Shown here piece after piece: positions 12,130 through 24,100 of a stretch of DNA of 64,000 nucleotides. This DNA is from Sphagnum compactum. Lineage: Eukaryota; Bryophyta; Sphagnopsida; Sphagnales. The position numbers were made by a program, and so were the translations under genes. The notes under the pieces were generated by a model. It was not told the DNA's origin. It was given only the letters and a program-made list of their open reading frames with translations, and ran no database searches. The stretch lies in NCBI GenBank assembly GCA_965153455.1, contig OZ234496.1:5217207-5281206 (forward strand). The letters are read 5' to 3'. Positions within the stretch are counted from its first letter, which is position 1; every line of letters begins with the position of its first letter.

Positions 12130-14472
12130 GCTATTGGTGATTAGGCCTTGTGTTTGGAAAGTGGTGCACCAAACTTTTGGTGGAGTGAGGTGGTGAACAT
12201 TGCCAACTACCTTGTGAACAAACCTTTAACTATGGCAAATCAAAAGAAGAGCCCCATGGAAGTATTTATTGGCAAAAAACCAAAGGTAAGTCTTCTTTGC
12301 ATCTTTGGTTGTGAAGTTCATGTATATGTATTGCAAGAAAACAAGAAAATTAGAAGCAAAGTTCATCAAAGCTCTAGTTGGCTATGATGAGCAAACCAAA
12401 GCATATATGTTGTTTAATCTAGTGATTAAAATGGTACAATTGAGTAGAGATTTGCATTTCAACAAAGAGAAAATTGGTTTTAGCAAAAATGAAGAAAAGG
12501 GGATGGAACTTGTTCAAAGCAAAATAACTTGAAGATTGGCAAATCATTTGAGAAATGTTGGAGATATAATGAAGAATGGAGATTTTTTGGATGTCATGTT
12601 GAAATATCCTAGTGATGGTGAAGGAGAAGATTTTTCACTTAAAAGAAATAGAAGCAACGAGTTTAGTAGCCATCATGGCAATAATAGTGAAATGACAATT
12701 GTTGAATATTCATCAAGACCACCACCGAATTCTAACCAAGATGATGCTAGTGTACCCATGTTGTAAGGAGAGAGCCTAGTAGTATATTGAAAAATCTACA
12801 AAAATATCCAAATTTCCAAATTTCTAGCATGTTATGATGATAACATGTAGCTGATCCACCCTATGAGCTTATTGATTTTTTTGAGGTTGTAGAAAACATA
12901 ATTGGTAAAAAAAATGGAATATGAAATAGAATCCGTAAAAAAAACGACATTTGGGAATTAATATAATTATTAGTAGGTAAAAGACCAATCACTACCAAGT
13001 GGATTTACAAAATAAAAAATGGGATTTATGGGAATCCTAATAAGTACAAGGCGCAATTAGTGGCCAAGGGGGTTTTCATAGTAAAAAAAAGTTGACTATG
13101 ACGAAACATTTATGCCTGGAATGAAGTGGGAAACAATACGTATCTAGTAGTTGTGTTAGTTGTTTATCACGAGTGGAGCATTGCACGAATGGACATGTGA
13201 ACAACCTTATCAAATGGTGAGTTACATGAAGAAGTTTTCTTGATATAGCCAACAGGTTTTGTAGAACTAAGAAAAAAACATAGTTTGTAGATTCAACAAA
13301 ACACTTTATGATCTAAAACAAGTTCTAAGAGCTTGGGTATTCAAAGATAAATGCATTCTTTAAAGAATAAAGGTTGAATAAGATTGTTGCAAATTCAAAT
13401 TTGTATTATTTTAATGAAGGAGAGTTGATCACGATCCTTGTACTATACCTTGATGATATTTTGATCATAGGAAACCATGTCAAGAAAATTGAATGGTTAA
13501 AAAAACAATTGGAATTTTTTTTTGAGATGTTAGATCTAGGTTAGCTTGGGAGGTACCTAGGACTACCATGTTTAGCTTCAATGACATGCATTTCAATGTC
13601 ACAAAGAACATACAAATAAGACATGTTGAAGTTGTTCAAATTGGATACATGTAACCTTTCAAAACACCAATGGTTAAAGGAATTAAATTCACCAATGACA
13701 TGGGTGATAGTAGGTAGACCCAATTCCGTATAGGTTAATGGTTGGAAAACTTATCTATTTAACAAATATTAGGCTCGATATTGTGTTCATAGTAGGAGTA
13801 GTGAGTTGTTACATGTCAGAGCCACGTGTCATTTGAATGTGGTAAAACTTATATTTAGACACATTAGACAGGTGATTGACCATGGCATGTTCTACTAGAG
13901 TGGAGAAAGTGATGCGTTATAAGGCTTTGTAAATGCTAATTAGGTTGGTGATCAAGAGTCAAGATGGTTTACTAGTGGCTATGTGTTCAAAGTAAGATCA
14001 ACAATTGTATCATGGAGTAACAAATGGGCAATCCACAATGGCATTGTCCTTCGTTGAAACATAATACAAAGCCCTAATGGAAAGGAGTAAAGAGGTTGTA
14101 GAGCTAAGGAACTTATGCGAGACTCTAACCACAATATCTTGTGATAATATGAGGAGTATGAAGATTGCAAGGAATCCAATAATCCATGCAAGCACAAAGC
14201 ACATTGAATGTGATTATCACTTTTGTGTGTAAGAAGGTAATGTTACGAGAAGTTGAACTTGTTCATATGCCAACTAGTGAACAACTAGTTGACATCTTCA
14301 CCAAGGCTCCAGGCAAGAACAAGTTCGAAAAGATGAGACTCAAACTTCAAGTAGTGATAGTAAGCACAATAACTTAGTATTTAGACTAGTCTTGAAGTAG
14401 GATTCACATCTAAAATTTCTAAGCAAAGATAAAATATTAACTTCAAGACACCCAACAAGGTGTGAGAGGGAA
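12130..14472 (+). pseudogene. Ty1/copia retrotransposon polyprotein remnant (integrase end, reverse transcriptase, RNase H)
   Basis: Broken pieces appear in the normal copia order. At 12148-12530 is the integrase C-terminal region (FWWSEVVNIANYLVNK, then FGCEVHVYV and VGYDEQTKAYMLFNL after a frame change). At 12900-13150 is the start of reverse transcriptase (ITTKWIYKIKNG). Near 13440-13480 the polymerase motif reads LYLDDILIIGN. At 13970-14130 is RNase H (SGYVF..., ALSFVET then a stop then YKALM). At 14186-14377 is the C-terminal end (VELVHMPTSEQLVDIFTKAP). Stops and frameshifts interrupt every domain, and gag, protease and the N-terminal integrase are absent. It cannot be autonomous. Confidence 0.88.
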
Positions 14473-14878
14473 TGTTAAAAAAATGAGTTAAACACCTTAC
14501 TAATCAAATTCTCTTTGTGTAATTAAATTTAATTCCAGGTTACATAGAAGACTGTAAGATAGGCTTAGATCATTAAAAAAAAATGACATCAAATTACTAG
14601 AAATTTCACATTGAAAATATGGTGTCAATTACAAACATGAGTTACATTAGTCTCTCTAAGTTATGATGTTATGTAGCCATTTTAGTTAGCATGGTGGCGA
14701 TAAGATAAATTAGCTAATTGTAATAATACTCTTGTTAGTGTATAAATTAATTCTCTAAGACAGGGTGAGTATATAAATAGTAAGCAAACCCAAAAAATAC
14801 CAATTGATTGCAAAATTTTGCCTTTTAACCTGAGTTTTGTGCTGCCAAACTTGGCTCTAGAAATGCCATCCTGCAACA
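14473..14878 (+). mobile_element. 3' LTR of the Ty1/copia element
   Basis: It follows a purine-rich polypurine-like tract (GTGTGAGAGGGAA, ending 14472). It begins TGTTA, ends CA at 14877-14878 and is 406 bp. It contains a TATA-like box (TATATAAATAG, near 14769-14780) with an A-rich stretch downstream, as expected for an LTR promoter. I found no matching 5' LTR upstream, so the element is truncated on its left side. Confidence 0.7.
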
Positions 14879-15401
14879 AAAAGAATTTAAAATCCCCATA
14901 AATTCAAAATGATTATTTTCCCAAAAGTTTGAAATTAAACATTAACTTGCATTGCTATATGTAAATATAAATAAATAAATTGCATTAATTGAGAATTCAA
15001 CCTCATTATATATCCCCTTCCCTGTAGGAACTAGAGACCAGATTGTAGCTACTCATTAGGTAGTTTTAATTGTCATGTTAGCAGAACTGAAGACTGTAGA
15101 TTAAGCATGGGTGTTTTCATCCCCAGTTTTGACTCACTTTGCAAGATAGCCTCAAACTGGGCATGAGATAGGAAACACAAGACCAAACTGGGGTTTAAAT
15201 CTGGGCATCACTTTACAACTAACTTTAATGAGTAAACTATATGCCATAATAACTGCAAATTGAGTACAGAACAATCTGGTTTTGCTTAGTTGCTACGATA
15301 ATAATTTAGCACTTAAATGGGCTACGGATTTGGCCAAGTGAATCGAAAAACAAACCACCAAAAATCATCGTCTTTGAGAGAGAGATTCATGGGTACCTTA
15401 C

Positions 15402-18400
15402 CTGTAAACCCCGGATGCAAGAACAGCACCAAGGCAAGGGCCAATCCAGTAAACAAGAGGTGCCCGGCCCCAGTTTCCAGACACTAGAGCGGGACCAAAT
15501 GTCCTAGCGGGGTTCATTGAAGCTCCTGTGTAAGGCACCCCGACTAAGTGATCCACCAACACAGCAAAACCTATTGGGATTGGAGCGATCACGCCTACCC
15601 AACATTTTCAAACCACAGAAGATCAGTTAGAACGAGTGTTGTTGTTGTGCGTGTAATTGTCAATAGCTGTATATATGGTGTGTAAATCCAGTGTAAGTGT
15701 AAATCATTTAAACCCTAAACCCTAAACCCTACATGTCCAAACTTTTTACACTTACACTCACCCTGTTGCAGTGTATATATATATATATTTAATATTTACA
15801 CTTACACAAGGCTATTGTAAATATTTGTCAAATACACTTACACGACTCTGTGTAAATGTTTTGGGGCATGTAAGTGTAAGTGTAAATACTAAAATTATTT
15901 GTAAAGTCACCCTGTCTTTTGGCTTTGGGTATCCTCTCACCTCAAACCCTTCTTTCAGTGGTATATAAGGGAAGGAAATTTTATTAAATCTGGGAATGAA
16001 ATGCTGGAAATCAGCATCTAAATCACAAGGTTCAAGACTAATAGTAGTGTTACAAGTAGGAGCAGTGAAAATATATGCAGCAACAGTGGAGACGCTAAAA
16101 AGAAAGGAAAGACAGGGTGAAACTCAGTTTACCACAAAGACTGAGAGGTCCCCCACCCTTGAATACTAATGTTTTTCTTTTGGGTAGGTTTTTATTTATT
16201 TTTGAATCTTAACCTATTTATGATCGAACTCAGGGTTCTAGTGTTTTTCCTTAATTTATAGTTAATTTTATTATATACCTCTCTAATGACCATACCTTCT
16301 TGCAAAATCATATTAAGTAGTTGTGGGTGTTATATTTTTGGATGGTTTTTCTTTTGCAATGGGCCATTTTGTTGGCTTATCATCAAAACATTATGAAATC
16401 TCCTCTCCTCTCCTCAAGTAAAAATCACATTCTTTACATTGTTTTACATAGCCATGTAAAAATCGTATAAAAATATAAATATTTTTACATTTACATTGTT
16501 TTACATGACCACATAAAACTATATAACTGTATTTATTTTTACACGTATACTTACATTGTTTTACACAACATAAAATAAATTTACACAATTTTACACTTGC
16601 ACAAAATGTAAATAAATTTCATTATGAGATTTACACTTACATGGAGTGTAAGTCCCAAACCATTTACATGCACAATACTGGTTAGAACGCACACCAAAAG
16701 GAATGTTGATTACGGCAAAATTATGAACACCCGAGCTTCTTTGACATGCAACTATAAGAAATGAAAGAAATTTGTTGCCTAATCTTTGAAAACTTGCCAC
16801 CATTAATTCTTTTAGGGTAAACCCCTGACAATATTACAATTATTCTTAAAGTCACTCTGTCTTTGGGCCTTAGTTTGACCCTCTAATCCCGCAATTTGGG
16901 TGTATTCATAAAGTGAGCGCAATTGGGTACTGCAACCCAGTTGATAAAACTGGGTATCAGTTCATAAGACTTGCTGGATCTTATTGTGGCAAGGCTTTGA
17001 TGTAGTGAAGAAACTGGTTTGATCCCCTGTTTTTTTTTTCCTCCCCCTCCCCTGTGTACTGTCTGTTTTCATCCTGACTTCTCATGACCAGTACCTCCCC
17101 CAGTTTGAGGGTACTAATATGGAGAACTCTAATGTATAAGGAGGAGGAGGAGGAGGAGGAGAAGAACTGGGGAGGAGATTCATCACCAAGTTTTTACTTG
17201 AAAAATCCACCCACAAAAATTGTAATAATACTGGTTCTTAGAAGAAGTAGTAGATTGATAACCTGGACCTCGGCGATCAACAGCAACGCCAAATATGACA
17301 AACACAAGTACAAACGTGAGCACCACCTCAAGTAGCAAGCCTTGACCTCCGTATATACCATTTGCCAAATCATGGGCGCCTAAGCTCCCAACCATAGCGC
17401 CGGGTGTTGACCACTTCAAGAGCAATGCCCCAAATGTTCCTCCAAGTAGCTGCACAAAAACACACACACACACACACTTTATAAATTTGTGCGCGTTCCA
17501 TGCTACTTCTCACTACCGATGACAATGATTAAATTTTTTTTATGGACATGATAATTTTGTTGTAACTAATTTTATCTTTTCAAAAAATTAAATGTTACAA
17601 ATTTTATTATCTGTCATTTTGTTTCATTAATATATTTTTTCATGCTTGATTTGGTAGGCAAAATGTCAATGAAAGTTCAAGTCATTAGATAAAAAGTTCA
17701 CAACTAAATACAAATAGACAAAAGAAAAACAACATAAAAAAAGTGTAAAAAAAACAACAAAATATAAATTAGATAAAAACATTGAAAGAGTGCAAGACAG
17801 GCGACAACAAAAAAAACGATTCTAAAATGAAATTTAAAAGCATCATGAATTATAATCCAAAATGACTTTGAAATTGTCACAATGAGTGAGTGATGATCAC
17901 CAAAAATACCCATTCTACATAAACCAATTCCAATGAAACATAGTCACTAAAATTATCATTCATTCATAAGGACTACATAAACCAATTCCAATGAAACATT
18001 GTCACTAAAATTATCATTCATTCATAAGGACCTGAGTTTATAGCAGGTATAATAGGGCTAACATACAGCAAAGATTTTAAAGGATTGATAACCGTTTCAA
18101 ACAGATTACAATCGTTAAATTGATTAAAACCAAAGTTTAACAAATCGTCGTTATCGTCATTTGGGTTGGGTTAGAATTTAACCTGGGCTGCGACATAAAG
18201 GCCAGCGCGCATGAGCGTTTCTTTTCCAGCTACAACGAATGCGAGAGTAACAGCAGGGTTAAGGTGTCCACCCGAGATCGCGCCTGTTGCGCCTGTGAGG
18301 AATGAGATAGCCAGGCCATGCGCCATGGCTATTGCTATCAACCTTGCACTAGTCATCTCCATTGACAACATGCCTGCAAATTCCACCAAATTCCCACTTT

Positions 18401-20742
18401 CGATATGTACAACACTTGTTTTTGTGCTCATCATTTGTACTCTTGTTGATTGCAATGTTTTGTGTGTACACCCAAATATTGTGTGCTGATGGATCTGTGA
18501 TAGATCTATGTAACTTGATATTCGTTTGTCATCCTTTCCAAACATCCCCGATTTGTCATCCAATCTACCCACTACCCACATCACCCATTGTCCATGATAG
18601 ATTCATAACACATTCTTTGTCATTCATCCGTTTCAAACATCCCCATTTTTCCATTGTGTATTATAATTTTTTTAAATTTTTATATTATTACCCCAAGCAA
18701 GAAACTGGCCTACCGGTGGCGACAACCGAGCCACAGCCAAGGTACACAAACAAGAGAGTCCCTATGAATTCAGCTCCAGCCGCTCGCCATTCTTCTTTTG
18801 ACCTAAGTGTCATTCGGTCACCTAATTCCACCTGCATGTTGGGTCTCCGGGATATGAAAATTTAGCACAAAAGAAAACAACTAGTTGTGACCCAGGTCTA
18901 CGGTTGAGATAGAACCATCTCGCTAAGAAAGGGAATTCCTTGCCAAGGAATCAACAAGCATACAGCCATTGATGATAAAAAAAACATAGAAAACAAAGTT
19001 ATTCGTAAAGTCACCGTCTGCTTTCACCCCCCTATCCCCTCCTTCAGTGGTATCAGCAAAGTAAGGAAATTTTATTAAATCTCAGTGTGAAATGCTGAAA
19101 CTTTATCAGCATTTCATGTATACGGTTCGAGAGTAACTAATTATAGTAGTTGTATAGTAACTAATTATAATAGTTGTACAGGTCAGAGCAGTGAAAATAT
19201 ATGTAGCAGCAGTGGAGGCCCTTATGAAAAAGGAAAGAGGGGATGAAACTCAGTTTACCACCAAAATTGGTGGGAAAACTAGTTTGAGTCCCAGTTATTT
19301 CGTTTTGTAAAATTTCATTCCCAGTTATGCATTTAATGCCCTATAATGCGGAAACTGGCTGTTCTCACCCCCTAATAATCACCGGACTTTACTATGGATA
19401 ACTTTAATAGAAGATGTAGGAAGTTTGAAATACATTGCAATATGTAACATTGCATTACCCCTTTATGGGAATCAGGGTTTTGCAATTGTTAAAAATCAAA
19501 CTCGCAACTTGTGAAAAATTAAATTTGAAATTGCCTAACCTTGTTTTCTAGAATAAATAAGTATTTGACAAAAATTGAAGAGCTGAACATCAATCAAAGG
19601 TACAAATATACTTGACATTGTTTGTGTGTGTGTTTAGGCCTCGATAGTACTATAGTAAGTAGGGATTTTCTTCTGATTTTGTGAGCTTGAAAAAGTGGTC
19701 ATGGATGTCAAAAGAACACTACTTGAGTCAAAATTGCACTTGAAAATCAGAAACCTCAGTCCAAATAATTCGAAAAAAAGTTGTTGCCAAAAGTGTGAGA
19801 ATTCGTCAAAATCAATTAAAATAAAATAAAATAGTAATTCAGCATTTTAGAAATAATTATTTTAATTTTGAAGATTCCATGTTGAAAACTGAAATATTTC
19901 ATGTAATCTGTTAAAAGATTCTTTATTTTCCTTCCCAAAATTTTTTTTTTACTAATTAAAAAATTGTAGAAAATTTCAACATTTCTGGAAAAAGAAAATT
20001 AGTGTCTTAATCTGCCAATGGGTAGGTGTCCTGACATGTATATTTTGCTGCTTGCTGAGGCTCACCATTAAGGCAGATTTATCAAGACTCAAAAATCCCT
20101 TAAAAAAATTGCCAGGACTTGGTTTCTAGATAGAGCTGGGATTCAATCTCTATAATACTAGTGATTTTGAGCTCCAAAAAAAAATAAAATCTTTTTCAAC
20201 AAAGATATTTGAAGTTTTAATTTTTAAAAATAAATTAGACCTTTTTTCTATTTTTCTTGAAAATTTGACCAAAATTTTGATTAAAATTTTATTTTTAAAA
20301 ATGTGATGTAACCAAAAAAACCCCTAAACCCTAATAAACCCTGGAAGCAAAAAGGTGATGATGAGACATAGCTAATTTACCTTCATAAAGTTGAACATGG
20401 ACAGCAGTTGAATCATGGCATGAATGGCAGCAGGTGGAGGGTTAGTGTCTTGCACTTCGTGAAGCTCTACATCATCCGCATCTGATATAATAACAGCACC
20501 ATACGAGTTGTTGGGATGATGGTCTGATGTTGTTGTTGTTGTTGTTGCAACTGCATTCCTTGCTGGAAACAAGGACAAAGTGTTGCTGCCGCCTGGAAAC
20601 CGTTGTTGTTTATTGATGATTTCTTGCTCATACCTACTTGTCCCGGGATTGTTAAATCCACCTCGCTCTTGCTCATTGCTCACAGCTCCACTTGATTCAC
20701 TACTTGTGTAGCCCCTTGCTTTCTCTGGTTGCTTTTTCAAGC
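15402..20742 (-). CDS. HIP-like aquaporin (major intrinsic protein), five exons resolved, both ends incomplete
   Basis: A membrane channel for water or small neutral solutes. Exons on the minus strand: 20742-20381, 18831-18714, 18373-18183, 17449-17263, 15594-15402. The phases join into about 350 residues. The N-terminal exon is a polar, Thr/Asn/Ser-rich tail of about 120 residues, long for an aquaporin. The channel follows: [16 protein letters not shown] (helix 1), [16 protein letters not shown] (first NPA), [18 protein letters not shown] (helix 4), [17 protein letters not shown] (helix 5), [16 protein letters not shown] (second NPA) and [16 protein letters not shown] (helix 6). Aligned to AQP1, the selectivity filter reads His (helix 2), His (helix 5), Ala and Arg (loop E), the HIP pattern. 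The first resolved exon opens with an acceptor (TTTTGTTCAG), so the ATG exon lies beyond 20743; the last exon, starting in phase 2, lies below 15402. I could not place either. Confidence 0.88.
15709..15733. repeat. Interstitial plant telomere repeat (three CCCTAAA units)
   Basis: TTTAAACCCTAAACCCTAAACCC lies in the region just upstream (gene sense) of the last resolved aquaporin exon. It is flanked on both sides by GTAAGTGTAAATC/TACACTTACAC words. Short interstitial telomere repeats like this are found at double-strand-break repair sites and in some plant promoters; here the site is intronic. Confidence 0.75.
15891..16170 (+). mobile_element. MITE-like element, copy B (aquaporin intron)
   Basis: It starts ATTATTTGTAAAGTCACCCT and shares ordered blocks with copy D: CTTTCAGTGGTAT, GGAAATTTTATTAAATCT, GAAATGCTGGAAATCAGCAT, GAGCAGTGAAAATATATG, CAGTGGAG and GATGAAACTCAGTTTACCAC-like. 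It is non-coding. The right end is degraded. Confidence 0.65.
16430..16580. repeat. Tandem repeat, ~58-60-bp unit, 3 copies
   Basis: TTACATTGTTTTACA recurs near 16434, 16491 and 16551. The units are AT-rich with TTTTACAC/TTTACATT words. It lies in an aquaporin intron and has no coding potential. Confidence 0.65.
16838..17134 (+). mobile_element. MITE-like element, copy C (aquaporin intron)
   Basis: It starts AATTATTCTTAAAGTCACTC. It shares with copy A the blocks CTTAGTTTGACCCTCTAATC, ATTGGGTAC, AAACTGGGTATCAGTTCATA and TTCATCCTGACTTCTCATG. The right end near 17110-17134 is a weak inverted match to the left end. Confidence 0.6.
17915..18030. repeat. Recent 58-bp tandem duplication
   Basis: Two adjacent copies of a 58-bp block (17915-17972 and 17973-18030) differ by only about one or two bases (AACATAGTC versus AACATTGTC). 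It is intronic, between aquaporin exons 3 and 4. Confidence 0.85.
18995..19405 (+). mobile_element. MITE-like element, copy D (best-preserved ends; aquaporin intron)
   Basis: The left end AAAGTTATTCGTAAAGTCACC is matched, inverted and with a short indel, by the right end GGACTTTACTATGGATAACTTT (19384-19405). This gives imperfect terminal inverted repeats of about 20 bp around ~410 bp. The interior shares long blocks with B and E (AAGGAAATTTTATTAAATCT, GAGCAGTGAAAATATATG, ACCACCAAAATTGGTGGRAA, AAACTAGTTTGRGTCCCAGT). There is no coding capacity. Confidence 0.72.
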
Positions 20743-20839
20743 CTGAACAAAAAACCCATTACAATTTTTCTTTTGTGCATTTGCTCCTCAGCCTGAGTGT
20801 CATCATCTACTTCTTAATTGCTTTTCCCCCTTCTTTCTT

Positions 20840-21140
20840 AAACGAAATAACTGGGACCCAAACTAGTTTTTCCACCAATTTTGGTGGTACCTACACTACT
20901 GAGTTTCATCCTGTCTTTCCTTTTTCCTGCGCCCTCCACTGCTGCTACTACATCTATTTTCACTGCTCCTACCTGTACAACTACTCGAACCTTGCACATT
21001 ATTAAATGCTGATTTTCAGCATTTCATATTAAGATTTAATAAAATTTCCTTACTTTGCAGATACCACTGAAAGAGGGGATAGGGGATGAAAGCTGGCCCA
21101 AAAGACAAGGTGAAGACAGGGTGATTTTTATGGATCACTC
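20840..21140 (-). mobile_element. MITE-like element, copy E (inverted copy)
   Basis: This is a reverse-complement relative of copy D: ACTGGGACCCAAACTAGTTT, CCACCAATTTTGGTGGTACC, CAGCATTTCATATTAAGATT and GATACCACTGAAAGAGGGGA all appear in reverse order. The right terminus GGTGATTTTTATGGATCACT matches the family end. It lies upstream (gene sense) of the N-terminal aquaporin exon. Confidence 0.68.
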
Positions 21141-21149
21141 TATTTTCAC

Positions 21150-24100
21150 TAAGATTTTAGTTTTGGGGCAGTTTTGCATTTTCTATTGTTTTGCACAGTT
21201 TTTTTTCTAAAAAGTTGTCACCATTTAATGTTAAATCTTATTAGGATGCTCATTGTTAACTAATGCCGCTACATCAGAAAACTTGGGGAATTTATAAATT
21301 TAGATTAATTACATATATATATATATATATACACTGGCTAAAACTTGTTAATCAAATTTGGCAAATTAGTTCAACATGTTTCAAATCAAAATCAAAATTT
21401 CCATCAAAATTTCAGCACATGGGGATTGATTGATCTTCGAGCAAAATTGTAACCTTTATTAGCATTATGATAAAATATATATATATAATATAATATAATG
21501 AAGAAAATAAATTTAATTTAATTTAATTTAATTTAGTTTATTAGTTTAGTGCTTTTCTTCATTACATGCATCATCTAACATTTGGAAATAAATATATATA
21601 TATGGGTAGTTTGAGTGGGAGTGAAGTTGGGACCTTGATTCTTGTTGTAGTCGGACCCTCTTATCTGCGTTGCAAAATCCATGCTTTCTGTTGGGATCGG
21701 CTGCAAACGATAAGGGTTGGCATCCTGCTCCCTTCTATGGGTATCCATCTCAAATATTTCTGAAGTGCTGCTTTTGTCAACTTTGTAATTAGGGTTTCTT
21801 TGTTATGTGATCATTATTAACCTCCACAGATTTTTTTATTTTTTTAAAATCATATTTTGTTCCAAGAACTCTTTTTTTTCCACCAATTTTTTGAGGTAAA
21901 AAATTTGTGAATTTTTCTCCCCCCCCCCAAAAAAAAAAAGCAAGTTTACTCAAAAATTGCACAAAAAAAACCAGATTTGTCCAAAATTTTCTCAAAAAGA
22001 AAATTTGCCAAGTTGCTAAATTTGCCTAAAAAAAACCACCGATTTGCTCACTCCAAACGATTATATATCTCTTGAAAATTGTTACAATGCCAACAATTTT
22101 ATCTACTTGTGCACACGTAGCTTAAAAATATGATCTTTAAAATCTCTTTGCTCGACCATCCATACATATGTGTTGTGAAACCCTAAACGAAGCCTACAAA
22201 AATTTGTTTTTTAGAGAATGAGAGCTCCCCACAATGTCATGAAATCCTTTCCTTTCGTCTTCTTCACTAGTCTTGGGCCCTTGAAACGAACATCATCCAT
22301 CATCCCCCCTTGCTACTCTGAACTTGGGAACACTTTGAACTAACAAATTCGATCACATGCCACACTACACTACCCATGTGAAATTGGGTAACATCAAAAT
22401 ATGTTGAACTTCATAAACTCGACAAGCTTGAAGAAAAATTCCCACAACCCAAAACTAATTGGAAGTAGAGATGGATGTCCTTGATGAGCATCACCAATTG
22501 TGAGGGACAAAGTCGATTGGGGGGAGAGAGAGAGAGGGGATTCAAGAGAAGGGAAGAAAAGAAAAGAAAAAGAGTCTAGAGGAAGTAATTTAATCTCAAC
22601 TAGTACTAATAAAAACACACAAGGGGATGAAAGGACAAATAACAACAATAGAGTAGAAATGAGAAGGATGACAGTTATATAACTGTTAGCAAATTTGGGC
22701 ATAATTTCTAATTAAGTTGCTTAATCACTAATTAGATTAAGTTGCTCCCCTTCCCTCAAAATTAAACCCCAATGTTAGGGTTCCCCTTCCACATTATTAG
22801 GCTACAACCCTTTTTTTTCTTTTTTTTTTCCCTCCCAAATATTCCTGAACATTGAAATCAATAGACTTGCAATCTAAAGAATCTAAACCATTTGTTTAGT
22901 CATTTGCTCATTCCCCCATTCCATATAAGGGAACAAGGTGAGGATTGGGTAATTGTTGTATATCTTATATGTACTAAGGAAAAAAAATTCAACTTACTAA
23001 ATCTCTATGAATCTTTATTATGTCTTCACCACCCAACTTCACATTTTATTCTTATGAAACTTGCTAATTGCTTTCTTATCAAAAGCATATTCCATAACAA
23101 GGAGCTCTTAGAGATTTTGTTTAGAAAAGCTCCATACTGCATATACCCCCAAAGTTCAATAATTGCCCTACTTTTAAGACCCGTCATTCTATAAGAAGGT
23201 AGGTATGTAGGGTTTGTAGGAAAAGGAAATAGTTTTGTAAGTTGGGTATGTAGATATGTAGGTTTTAATGACTCAAACACATAAACAAACACCATTAATT
23301 TGGAAGAATTGCATTTGTGGCATGTTGCATTTATGACATTTCTATACTTGTGGATGATGAAAAGTTGTTATAAGAAAATTTTATTTTATAGTTAAGTGAT
23401 TGGCAAGAATATTGTTGTTTTTGAATATCAAACAGACGTTGTTCATCAATTATACATCCTGTTAAAAAAAAAACGAGGTTGGTTTTCTACAATTAGATGT
23501 ATTAGTCTAATTCATTATTTCATGCAATGGAATGCAATTTTCTTTTCTAATGCAAAGGATGATACATCAAAGGAAAATCCCTTTGTGTAAATGAGTGAAT
23601 TGGTCAAGTAAACCCTAAAATCCAAAAGCCTAAAGCCTAAGACTTAAAGCTTAAACCTTCTCTAAGAGCTTTCTAAGACCTCAAGTGATTGCCGCCATGG
23701 AATGCCTTTGGTAAAGTCACATGATATGAATATAACTTTGACAATAAGGGTGAGCAAAGTTTTAACCCTAGAGTTGAATGTTTTCAATTAGAAAAAATGC
23801 TTGTGTGGTTTTAAGCCATGCCAAACAATAACAATAATGAGGAAGCAAAGTTATATTCTATAATGTTGTTGTTCCATGCCAAGCCTAAATCAAGCTAACA
23901 ATCTATAAGTTAAATTAAGATGTTGCCAACCAAGGTTATGCAACCAATTTTTATTTCAAGAATCAAGATGAGGACTTTTTTTGTGACTTTTGTTCCACAT
24001 GAACGAGAGTGAACTTGGTATATAATCATACGTTTTATTTTGTGAAAAAAAGGCATTATAGTTTGTTGAATCAAGAAGATGACAAGGTTTCACAATGCTA

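Noticed and set aside
22394-22702. 102-codon minus-strand frame
   Set aside because: Leu/Ser/Phe-rich translation of a purine-rich tract on the other strand; no start context or homology.
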